A stretch of DNA of 64,000 nucleotides, taken from the NCBI GenBank assembly GCA_025991245.1, contig BQMJ01000019.1, forward strand, positions 82,001-146,000. Reading direction: 5' to 3'. The notes beneath the pieces are model-generated. The model was given only the letters and a program-made list of their open reading frames with translations, did no database searches and had not been told where the DNA came from. Below, piece after piece: positions 36,212-45,231 of this stretch. Position numbers and translations under genes: made by a program. Every line of letters starts with the position of its first letter. Position 1 is the stretch's first letter. Source of the stretch: Galdieria partita (lineage: Eukaryota > Rhodophyta > Bangiophyceae > Galdieriales > Galdieriaceae).

Positions 36212-36620
36212 GAATTGGATAAATGGAAGCTGTTGAAATTGCCGATAATTTAGAAGAAATGACAGTTTGTATGCAATAAAACTGTCTCTGGTCTATTCAT
36301 CACAACCTATCTGAATAATGTCATTATCTATAGGTGAGATAAATACACTGACTCTGTTCTGTGAAAACAGTCCATATATCATATTTTCCCATACATAACA
36401 TTTTCCTATCAACCCGTTACAAGACATTCTCAAGTCTTGTTTTCCAGTTTGTGAAATGACACTTTGAAATGGATCGGATCATCTCTCTCTGAGCTACAGA
36501 AACGGAAATTCTCTCGTGAATGAAATCGCACGAAAAATGTAAGCAACACGTGCCAACGAAAATTCTTCCCAAAAATTGCGCGAAATCTCATTTCACGAAA
36601 ATGGAAGCGATTCCTATAAG
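36212..36620. other. Intergenic stretch upstream of the BRUTUS-like gene
   Basis: This 409-bp stretch holds the GNL3 3' end and the BRUTUS-like promoter. It includes a CACGTG G-box at 36547 and a TTGCGCGAAA element at 36576. A short frame at 36221-36279 could encode an acidic peptide but has no splice link. No other gene is seen. Confidence 0.5.
36547..36552. promoter_or_regulatory. G-box CACGTG in the BRUTUS-like promoter
   Basis: A palindromic CACGTG lies 69 bases upstream of the start codon. G-boxes are the sites bound by plant bHLH factors, including the group IVc factors that act in iron homeostasis. The factor that binds here is inferred. Confidence 0.45.
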
Positions 36621-39600
36621 ATGACTACTGCAAGCCCTACTAACCCTAATAACCCATCTTTGTATACAGCTGAAAGTACAAAAGGAAAGAGAGTTTCGAA
36701 AACAGGATATGTACAAGAAAACGTGTGCTGTACAGAAGAGCAGAAGCCGGTCAAAAAGTTAAAACAAGTGAGTTGAGGCACTATTGCTCGGAATTTCTTT
36801 GACTGAATTGTGAATTAGGACCATCAGTTTGCAGAAAAATCATATGTAGGGAACTGGCAACATATATTAGACATAAGTGAACCTTTGTTGGAGTTGTTTT
36901 GTCTTCATGAAGCCTTTAGAAAAGAACTGGAACTTTTACAAGACCAGGTCCGCCAAATCACTATCGCCACTACAGACCAAGTAAGCTATAGCGTTCAGTT
37001 CTTTCCAGAGTTCAGCAGTCTTAGAGGTTTTAGGAACTTGATAAATTTCGCAGCAGGCTAATATTCTGCCGAGATTTGCTTTTGGACCACTGCTGTTCAG
37101 AAGACAGAATAATTCTCCCAGCTATATATAAGAAACTTTCCAAAGAAAAGTGTGAGGAACAAACATATTTATTGGGAACTGAGTTGGTTAACCAACAACA
37201 TGAACAACTGGATCATTGGTTTTCTGAGACGGTACAAATTATCGAGCAAATATTGAACACTCCTTTTTCCTTGGAGCACCGACCTTTGGCAGAAGATGAC
37301 TTGCAACAATCGACTAGTGCAGTCACTTTAGAAAGTGACGCGAACTTGTCTCCGAGAAAGGGCAAAATAACAACGATATCAGACTTTGAGCCACCTCGTG
37401 GACCGCTATTAGAGAAGCTCACTTCTAGCTTCGGCAATCTCATCGAAAACGTGGAAGGACACCTTTTAGAAGAGGAACAGAATCTTTCGCCTCTCTTTCA
37501 TAATATTTTAACGACTGCTGAACAAGGGGCCTTACTTGCTTCGGTTGTAATTGATACAAGTCAAAAAGCTCTTGCGACACTTCTTCCTTGTGCTGTTCGA
37601 GCGTTAAACTTTGAGAAGCGAGTTCGATTTGTGGTTGCTTTGGAACGGTTCGTACATTTTTGATCTTTTCTTTTGATTGGTTTCATATTCCGTAGTTATA
37701 TGACTCCGGAACAGTTTGAGTCGATTGCTGCTCCTTTGGTTCAAGAGCTTTCTAGTGAGCAATGGGAAGAGTTGTGCCGAAATGTTCCAAATCTTCAAGT
37801 AGCCGCTGAACGATCTATCAATCCTTTGGTCGAAATAACTCATCTACACAAAGCTATTAGAAAGGAACTGGAAGTAGGTTTCTTATTTGTATCCATCTTG
37901 CGTGGTCAATCATTGAATATTACTCTGTAGGCAATGGCATCTTATACAGCAGAACTCGATCCTTGTGACAATCTTCAGATAAAAAGTCTGTGTTCGCGTA
38001 TCTTGTTTTTGCAACGGGTGCACAACTTCCATTCACTCGGAGAAGATGAAGTTTTGGTATCTCAATTGAGGGCTGCACTTAAGATGCATGGATTGGATGA
38101 TATTTCTAGTGAACATTGCAACGAATCCTTTTTATTTGGTAATATATTAGAGCACATCAAAAGAGTTGCAAGTTTTGACAAAAATGACAAGCAAAGAAGA
38201 TATGAGGCTATGTCCAAACTTAGTTCTGCAGTGCGAGAAATATCGAATCATCTTATAATTCATATGGAAGAAGAGGAGGCACGATTGTTACCGTTGGTTC
38301 GTTCGCATTTCTCCTTGAGAGATCAGGACACTTTGATTCGAAGAGTCATGGCGAAGATTCCAATGGAATTTCTTCCAGAGGTTTTTCCTTGGATGTTGAA
38401 TGCCCTGGATGCAGAGGAAAGAGAAAAGTTATTTTGTAACATATTGCGCTCTTCAAGTAAGGAATATTTTGAGAAAATATCTGCATTTTTGGGAGAAGCT
38501 GCAAGAAGAGTACGGTTGTTGTTAGCTGTAAAAAGTAATTTATTATTCACTGAAACTTAGGGAAAGATGGATCCTTTGTTGTGGGATGAGTTGTGTCTTC
38601 GCATTCCAGAACTTCAACGATGTCAGAATGAAGAAGCAGACCAAGACAATGGCCCCGTAGATGAAATATTGCGTATTCACAAGGCTATAAGGTGTGAACT
38701 TCAAAAGTTATATGTTGTCGTCACCAATCTGGCGGTTGATGAGGCCCCTAATCCCAACTCGATTTCAGCGATTGCGGAACGATTCTTTTTCCTTCGAAAT
38801 ATGGTATCTTTATAATCACGTATGATAGACTATGTTCTTACACCTTTTTAGGTAAATGATCACTCAAAAGCAGAAGATAATATTGTATTACCTGCTTTGG
38901 AGAAGAGACTACCAGGAATCTCGAAGCGATATGAAGGAGAACACTGTGAGGAACGTGAACTGTTTTCCAATGTATTACAAGTTCTGCAAGCTCTTCAATG
39001 TGCGGGTTGTGAAGATGAATGTCGAACACTTTTGAAGCAGTTGCGTGCTCTCGTTCGTGCCTTACATGAAGAACTGAATGGGCACTTAAATAAGGAAGAA
39101 CAAAATTTATGGCCGAAATTGATCGAAAACTTCACCAAAGAAGAACAAGTCGCCATTGTCGCTGACATATTTGGTACGATGCCTTCAGAGAGACTTCAGG
39201 AGATGCTTCCGTGGCTTATTCGTACCCTTACAGAGTCGGAGCAGAGTAATATGCTGAAGCACATACTTCAAGTGACTCATTCGACTATGTTTGAACGTTG
39301 GTTAAGTACTTGGTTTCCTTTGATTCCATCCAAATACTTGAATGGTGAAGAAAGTAATGTAAGGTCCGCTTCCAGTAGTAGTATTGATCAAGCAGAATCT
39401 GGGAACAAGGATAAATCTGGACAATCCTATCAGTCCTCAACTTCACTGGACATTGCAAGTCCTAGGGTCTTAAATAGTGATTATCAAAATACTTGTGACG
39501 CTGTTCGAATTCAAAGTAGAGCAGATTTAGAAAACGCTATTCGAGTTATTGCATCTGATGAAACATTGACGGATAAGCAAAAGACTCAGTTGATGCAGAA

Positions 39601-40580
39601 TCTTATGTTGCGACCCTATTTTCAAAGCCGAGGCCATCATGGGTCGTTCAATAGTGACGAACAAACTCCAGTTGCTGCATCACGCTCTTCTCAGGATGAC
39701 GCTAGTCAGGGCAAGTATATTGAAACCTATCCAGGAGAGTTGCAACCGACCTTTCGTGAGTTGGAAGATGGAAGTAAACAATTGGGATGTTCTCATTATT
39801 TACGTGGTGCGAAGATAAGAACAGTTTGTTGTTCCAAATTTTACACTTGTCGACTCTGTCATGATGAAATCGAAGACCACAAGGTTGGAGATAATCGCTA
39901 TGCAACACGTGAAATGCTTTGTATGCACTGTGGTCATATTCAGTCCATATCCCAGTGGTGTTGTAACCCTGAATGTTTAAAGAGAATGGCACGTTATTAT
40001 TGCCCAATTTGTAAGCTTTTTGACGACGATTCTTCTCGAAATATATACCACTGTCATAGCTGCAATGTTTGCAGAGTAGGCAAGGGTTTAGGAATCGACT
40101 CTTTTCATTGTATGAAATGTAATGCGTGTATGAGTATGAAGTATGCTAAGAGTCATCATTGTATTGAGCATTCGATGGAGTCGGATTGTCCGATATGTTA
40201 TCAATACTTGTTTACTTCCACAACTCCTGTAAAATATCTGCAGTGTGGCCATTTGATGCATGTTTCGTGTTATAATCATTACGTGAAAAAGAGTTATATT
40301 TGTCCGATATGTCAACGATCGATGCAGGACATGTCTAGTTATTTTGCTAGATTGGTAAGCGATTTATTTTCACCAAAAAAGAATACTAATTACATTTTAA
40401 AAGGATAAGTTGTTGGCACGTGACCACTCCCAACAACTCTACCGCGGTATCGTATCTCATATTCAATGTAATGATTGTCAAAAACAAAGTGACGTAACTT
40501 TTCACTTTGTTTTTCACAAATGTACGCAATGTGGTAGCTATAATACGCGTGTATTGAGAATATCTCGTCGAGAGACTTGA
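36621..40580 (+). CDS. BRUTUS-like hemerythrin/CHY/RING E3 ubiquitin ligase (putative iron sensor)
   Basis: Eight exons: 36621-36767, 36819-36980, 37034-37647, 37696-37873, 37931-38509, 38561-38803, 38852-40354 and 40404-40580 (1200 residues; Arabidopsis BTS about 1250). Three hemerythrin-like domains are seen, each with paired H..HxxxE elements, such as DHCCSED, QQHEQLDHW and GHLLEEEQNL in the first and NDHSKAED, GEHCEERELF and NGHLNKEEQNLWP in the third. Then come a CHY zinc finger (GCSHYLRGAK, CCSKFYTCRLCHDE), a CTCHY finger, a RING-H2 (CPICYQYLF to CPICQ, near residue 1090) and a terminal zinc ribbon (CNDCQKQSDV, KCTQCG). BTS-type ligases bind iron and target bHLH regulators for degradation. 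Confidence 0.95.
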
Positions 40581-40625
40581 TAAATGGAAACCCAACTGTA
40601 ATTACTTTTTCCCTCCCATAACTTT

Positions 40626-41531
40626 TTAAGCACACGGAGAATGAGTCGGAAAGGGATTATTATCCCTTTTTCCTCTTTCACTATCTAAACCATTTCTATT
40701 TCGAGATGACGAACTCTCAGCACTCTTCTCATATGGAATAGAGCATTCTCCAACATCTTGCTCAAACACCGAACTTCCCAAAAATTGATTGAAATCATTG
40801 TTGTCAAAATAATCTTGCAAAAGATTGCCACGAAGAGCAGCATCCAAAGCAGAATCACTCACAACCGCGTCACCTTTTCTACACGATTGCCACAAAATCA
40901 CATTATCGTTTCTCAATTTTTCAACTTCGTCTTTCAAGCTGTGAAGCTCATTTTTCAAATAGATCTTATCCGAGCGAAGTTCGTTCTTCTCTGCTCTCAG
41001 CTCGTCAACTTGCTCCCTAAGAAAGCGATTTTCTGATTCCAATTGTGCTATATGTTGTTGCTCCCACTGCACATATTCTATCGTCTGAGTAATCACTGAT
41101 TCCTTGTCCTTTTTCACAAATCTGTCTGCGGAAACAACAGTCATCAACCTTTCAAAGAGCTTGTTCATGGACATTCTTCGTTTCTTCTCACGCTCACGCT
41201 TCTTTCTTAGTTTGCTGTGATCACCAGTACCCTCCGAACTAGAGGAAAAAGAATTGGACTTGGTCTCCAACGAAAAAGCCGAGTGTAAACTGGATGAACC
41301 ACTTTGCAAAGTGTTTTGCTTCGAATTACAAAGTTTACTTGAACTAGTGTCACAAGGTCCAAACGAATTTCGTGCATCCTGAGAGCTTCCTGTCAACCAA
41401 GGAAACTCGCCGTCCACTGGGACTGAAAACTCGTTATGAGGCGTCTTGAGGGATCTCTCGTCTACCGCCTTTCTCTTTCGTAAGTGTGCCGACTTTAAAG
41501 CCTCCCGAACAACTAGACTGGTGTGATCCAT
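40626..41531 (-). CDS. bHLH-leucine zipper transcription factor resembling plant group IVc (ILR3-like)
   Basis: This is a single exon of 301 residues from the first in-frame ATG (the frame runs on to 41582 without one). The basic region REREKKRRMSMNKLFERL has the Lys5-Glu9-Arg13 spacing, then the loop and helix 2 (VKKDKESVITQTIEYVQ). It is followed directly by a long zipper including DELRAEKNELRSDKIYLKNE, which recalls the AEKNELREEK zipper of Arabidopsis ILR3/bHLH104/115 as I remember it. The N-terminus is Ser-rich with a basic patch (LRKRK). It should bind E-box or G-box DNA as a dimer. It is convergent with the BRUTUS-like gene, 45 bp between stops. Confidence 0.85.
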   Translation of the reverse strand: MDHTSLVVREALKSAHLRKRKAVDERSLKTPHNEFSVPVDGEFPWLTGSSQDARNSFGPCDTSSSKLCNSKQNTLQSGSSSLHSAFSLETKSNSFSSSSEGTGDHSKLRKKREREKKRRMSMNKLFERLMTVVSADRFVKKDKESVITQTIEYVQWEQQHIAQLESENRFLREQVDELRAEKNELRSDKIYLKNELHSLKDEVEKLRNDNVILWQSCRKGDAVVSDSALDAALRGNLLQDYFDNNDFNQFLGSSVFEQDVGECSIPYEKSAESSSSRNRNGLDSERGKRDNNPFPTHSPCA

Positions 41532-41838
41532 ACTAGAAGAAGCAGCTGACTTCTTATTCTCTATAGTTGCTTCTCTTTTCAACAGTTTTGACTCTCATCC
41601 CACCACCCACTTCGCGATCCCCTCACCTCCATCATCGTTCATTCTCCACTTTTCTTCGCTGGAGAAAGAAAATCAGACTAGGCACGTGTTTCACACGTGT
41701 CCAATAAACTGTTTGGGGATAGATAATGAGATGCTTTATTGCATCATTTTGAATGGAGTATCTCACTGTTTACCACATACCCATCTATATCCATATACGA
41801 CGTGGCAAGTGTACAGCGTCCATCGATCTTTTTGGTTG
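41532..41838. promoter_or_regulatory. Divergent promoter region of the bHLH gene and small gene A, with two G-boxes
   Basis: The region is 307 bp long. Two CACGTG motifs at 41683-41688 and 41694-41699 are centred 11 bp apart, one helical turn, and are followed by a CCAAT box at 41701. They lie about 150 bases upstream of the bHLH start and 140 bases upstream of gene A. Apart from this I see no gene. An open frame from 41686 merges into gene A but lacks conservation with its paralogue. Confidence 0.55.
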
Positions 41839-42301
41839 ATGTGTTTGGTTCATCACTACATCGATGAAAATGGTATTTCCTACTATGGTTTTGACGCGTT
41901 TTGGAGATGGTTATTAGCAGGTTGTCCTAAGAACCCTGATCAAGAGGTAATCTTGTGCAGTGTTTCTAGACGAGTAACAAACTTGCGGTTAGGAAATATT
42001 ACGCCGGAGTCGAAAGTCGAGCCAGTTTGGACGCCCTTCCAGTTCTTTACAACAAAGGGCTCCCAGCACCGACCTCCATGCGTGGCGTTCTATGGCGGAG
42101 GACTATTATCCTGGAAGGAAGAGCCAAGAAACAGCCGATGCAGTGGAACTGGAACAACGGAAAAGCCTCAGTAAAACAGTAAGGAGAGACTTGTGTTCTT
42201 TTTAGGGCTTTGACATATATCGTGTATAGGACGCAGAACGTGAACAGTTGTTGATGAATCAAGGAGATGGGAATGTTGCAATAGGTAGACTAGGTGAATA
42301 A
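41839..42301 (+). CDS. Small protein A, tandem paralogue of the next gene, unknown family
   Basis: Exons are 41839-41946, 41993-42178 and 42230-42301 (121 residues). It shares with its neighbour the N-terminus MCLVHHYIDENGISYYGF (A) versus MCIVQHYVDSKGVSHYGF (B), a GCPxNPxxE motif at the end of exon 1, and the C-terminal block WRSMxExYYPxRKSQETxDA followed by ELxQRxSLxKT. Exon 1 is 108 nt in both genes and all introns are phase 0 at equal places, so the gene model is mutually supported. The central part and last exon have diverged (ends RLGE). No signal peptide or membrane helix is seen. The family is unknown. Confidence 0.8.
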
Positions 42302-42387
42302 AAGAGGTTGAATAAAACTTTACAATTTGTCCACAGTGTGACAAACCGGACTGAAATTTCATTGGCTGATCTGATTCTTCCCTCAGC

Positions 42388-42396
42388 TATAAATAG
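42388..42396 (+). promoter_or_regulatory. TATA box of small gene B
   Basis: TATAAATAG lies 53 bases before the gene B start, with an inverted CCAAT (ATTGG) at 42361-42365. The same TATAAATAG is used by the Cys/Tyr-repeat gene. Confidence 0.55.
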
Positions 42397-42449
42397 ACCA
42401 AGACAAGAGGGCATTGGAGTTGTAACGTTTCTGTTGATTTGTGTTGAAA

Positions 42450-42864
42450 ATGTGTATTGTCCAACATTATGTTGACTCAAAGGGTGTATCCCACTATGGT
42501 TTTGAAGCCTGGTTAAAGTGGGTGGGTGATGGTTGCCCCCCGAACCCCGGTAAAGAAGTGAGTATCGTTACTAGAGTGATAGCAACCGATTGAACTTGCG
42601 CTAGGAAGTAACCAAAAAGGCAAGGCAGTCTGGACAGTTTGTGAAAACAACAAAGCAAGGCAACAGTTCACAAGACTTGTCCTCTTGGAGGTCCATGGGC
42701 GAAGGATATTATCCAGATAGAAAGAGTCAAGAAACCATGGATGCAGAAGAACTGCAGCAAAGAAGGAGCTTGAATAAAACAGTAAGTGTGCGATTGTTGG
42801 TGGTACAGAGTCGTTAACCTTTGTGCAGAATGCAGAGAGGCCTGGTGCTGCAGCCACCTCTTAA
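42450..42864 (+). CDS. Small protein B, tandem paralogue of gene A, unknown family
   Basis: Exons are 42450-42557, 42605-42781 and 42829-42864 (106 residues). Exon structure copies gene A. The conserved block reads WRSMGEGYYPDRKSQETM then DAEELQQRRSLNKT. The last exon is short and ends AAATS, unlike gene A. The middle part is Lys/Gln/Ser-rich. Divergence of about half the residues points to an old tandem duplication. Its own TATA box suggests independent control. Confidence 0.8.
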
Positions 42865-43089
42865 GTGAGAGAAAATCTCAAGTCGCGAAAAACTTGCAAA
42901 TTGTTTTGTGTTGACTTGTGTATATTTCTGAAGAGTTGCTCGTCTGTGATAAAGTATAGACGCTAATATTTTCTTGTCTCCATTTTTTTTTCCATGTGCG
43001 CAAGTTATTCAAGCCATTTACTGAATGGATATTCGAGAAAACACAAATTTCACACACAAACAGAAACGAGCACGACTCACGTCGTTTGC

Positions 43090-43805
43090 TTACTTCTTTC
43101 TCTTCCGGGATGCCTTTTCTGCTTCTTCCCTTTCCAAAAGAACAGCTTTGCGTTGGAAATAGATTCCCACACTAAATACTGTATTGGACATGGTTAAAAA
43201 GAATATGGTCCAAGCAAGTCCAATGGTTACTACAACTTCACGCAAGTTGTTCAACATTTGCATCAATTCATCTGATGGTCGTCGTGCAGTGATAATAGCA
43301 GCGCCGATGACCCTTGTTGACAAAGTAAGTTGCCTATTTCAAAAGTTGGGCCGTAACTTACCACCAAACAAACAAAAAGGCGTTGACTCCCCACTCTCCA
43401 TAAAACACGTAGTCCATAGGCACTTCAAAATACTGCGTTCCAAACGTTGCTGCAGCGAGCAACGCCAACAATACGATAGAAACGCTCCCCAAGGCGATAA
43501 AATAACGGCAAAAACCAACAGGACCAGGTACTTCACTACTCGTGGTGTAATCCCAGTGGCCACCAAACGCACACTTATGGCTACGATAGAGATAGAACCT
43601 CACTTGTGAAAACATAGCGATAACAACCACTGAAAATGCTACAACAGAGTTAGTCAGGAAAAGGGGAGGAGTGAAGCCCTGTATTACCAAACTGCACAAT
43701 GATAGACATTTGCTTCAAGCTGTACATTATTCCAGTGGGCAAGTCAACAGGTTGACCATAGCGAGGATTTGCAAGACCTCTGATTCCCCGAAAGATAAAC
43801 GACAT
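43090..43805 (-). CDS. Four-helix membrane protein (MARVEL-like topology), unknown
   Basis: Exons on the minus strand are 43805-43688, 43638-43362 and 43312-43090 (205 residues). Four hydrophobic segments are seen: FAFSVVVIAMFSQ, FIALGSVSIVLLALLAAATF, VNAFLFVWWVIGAAIIT (spanning the second intron) and VTIGLAWTIFFLTMSNTVF. The C-terminal tail is very basic (EEAEKASRKRKK). The four-TM layout with short loops resembles MARVEL proteins of membrane apposition and vesicle traffic, but no sequence motif clinches it. I call only the topology. Confidence 0.7.
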
Positions 43806-44039
43806 GGTTATCACTTGTGTTGAACCACTTGCTAGTTACGACCAACCGATGGTTTCCCCAAAAGTAACGAATTCTCTTCCGGAAACAATTCTTTCCGAGG
43901 AAGGCCGATCACTTGTCGTTGGCCGATCATGAGCGAATGGTGGATTTTCTAGAACACTCAATGGAGTGGAAACAAGATGGGCGGGCCAATGAAGACTACT
44001 TTATGCCATTTCACGAAAAACAGGGATAACAGAGTAAAA
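43806..44039. other. Intergenic stretch
   Basis: The stretch is 234 bp, between the start of the four-TM gene and the stop of PP2A (both minus strand). It should carry the four-TM promoter. It contains two GTCGTTGGCCGATC-like repeats around 43914-43928 but no gene. Confidence 0.4.
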
Positions 44040-45092
44040 CTATAAAAAGTAATCAGGAGTACGTCTCGTCACTTGAGCTTCTCCACGACGTGGTGCAGGA
44101 TCAAACTGTAAAAAGGTATATTGCTGATATTCATCAAGTTCCATAATTCCAGCTTGATTACCACAACGATAACAATAGTTGGGTGCACTAAATATAGTAA
44201 CCACATTTTGTGAATGACACCAATTATAGCCTTCCATAACTAACTGATGTGCTCGAGCTATCAGTGCCAAATTATTAGTTCTATTAAACTGCTCTGAGAT
44301 ATCTTGGCCAAACGTATAACCAGCGCCACGCGGTGATATTCCCCAGCCACAACGATCGTCAGGGTCAGACCATAAAACTAAAAATATTCTCAATAAACAA
44401 CACAACACTTCCATAAACAGATACATACGATCACACATAGGCCCTTCATGTGGTACTTCTTGAACACGGTCAAGTGCACGTACTTGGTCCAAAGTATCTA
44501 TAGAAGGTGAAAGACCACCATGAAGACAGAAAATAGTCCCCTCAATAAGAGCAGTTAGTGGCATATAATCGAAGAGATCCGTGAAATATTTCCAGACGTT
44601 TGCATTCCCATACTTCCGTAGGCATTCGTCATAGAACCCATAAACCTGAGTGATCTGTCTGCTTTCATGATTGCCTCTCAAAATAGTAATACGGTGTGGA
44701 TAACGAATTTTCAAACAAACGAGAGCTGTTACAGCTTCTACAGAATAATATCCTCTATCTACATAATCCCCTAAGAACAGATAGTTGGTTTCTGGACAGT
44801 TGCCGCCAATTTTAAAGAGTTCCAAAAGGTCATGAAACTGTCCATGTATGTCACCACAAACAGTTACTGGACAACTAACAGGCTGCACATTGGACTCTTC
44901 AATAAAAAATTCTCGCGCTTTGTCACATAGTTTCTTGACATCCTCTTCCGCCAAGGGTTTGCAGGACTCTGTGAGGAGTTGAGATAAATAACGTTCCACT
45001 TCCTCGTTTTCCAGCTTTATGGTGCCTGTGTGCAAATTAGAAGGGGGTCCTGTGAAGGTGGTGGAAGGAATATTATAGTCCAACGTGGTCAT
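44040..45092 (-). CDS. PPP2C: Protein phosphatase 2A catalytic subunit (PP2Ac)
   Basis: Exons on the minus strand are 45092-44429 and 44377-44040 (333 residues, about 25 longer than usual at the N-terminus). All metal-site motifs of PPP phosphatases are present: [47 protein letters not shown] and [23 protein letters not shown] spans the intron. The C-terminus is TPDYFL, the methylated and phosphorylated tail that controls B-subunit binding. It is a major cytosolic Ser/Thr phosphatase. The frame is open upstream to 45275 without ATG, so the start is placed at the first ATG. Confidence 0.96.
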   Translation of the reverse strand: MTTLDYNIPSTTFTGPPSNLHTGTIKLENEEVERYLSQLLTESCKPLAEEDVKKLCDKAREFFIEESNVQPVSCPVTVCGDIHGQFHDLLELFKIGGNCPETNYLFLGDYVDRGYYSVEAVTALVCLKIRYPHRITILRGNHESRQITQVYGFYDECLRKYGNANVWKYFTDLFDYMPLTALIEGTIFCLHGGLSPSIDTLDQVRALDRVQEVPHEGPMCDRMYLFMEVLCCLLRIFLVLWSDPDDRCGWGISPRGAGYTFGQDISEQFNRTNNLALIARAHQLVMEGYNWCHSQNVVTIFSAPNYCYRCGNQAGIMELDEYQQYTFLQFDPAPRRGEAQVTRRTPDYFL

Positions 45093-45231
45093 CTTTTCAA
45101 CTATTGGCAAAGGTGAAGTTCCACAGCTCAACAACAACTGTTCCTTTGCCCAATCCAAATTGTCTCCTTTGTGCCAACTATTTTGCTTGAGGATGTTGTC
45201 AGTCTCCTGTTGAGAATGTATTGGAGTTGAT

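Noticed and set aside
41686-41838. 51-residue upstream extension of small protein A
   Set aside because: No ATG at its start, and the paralogue B begins exactly at the MCxV motif used here.
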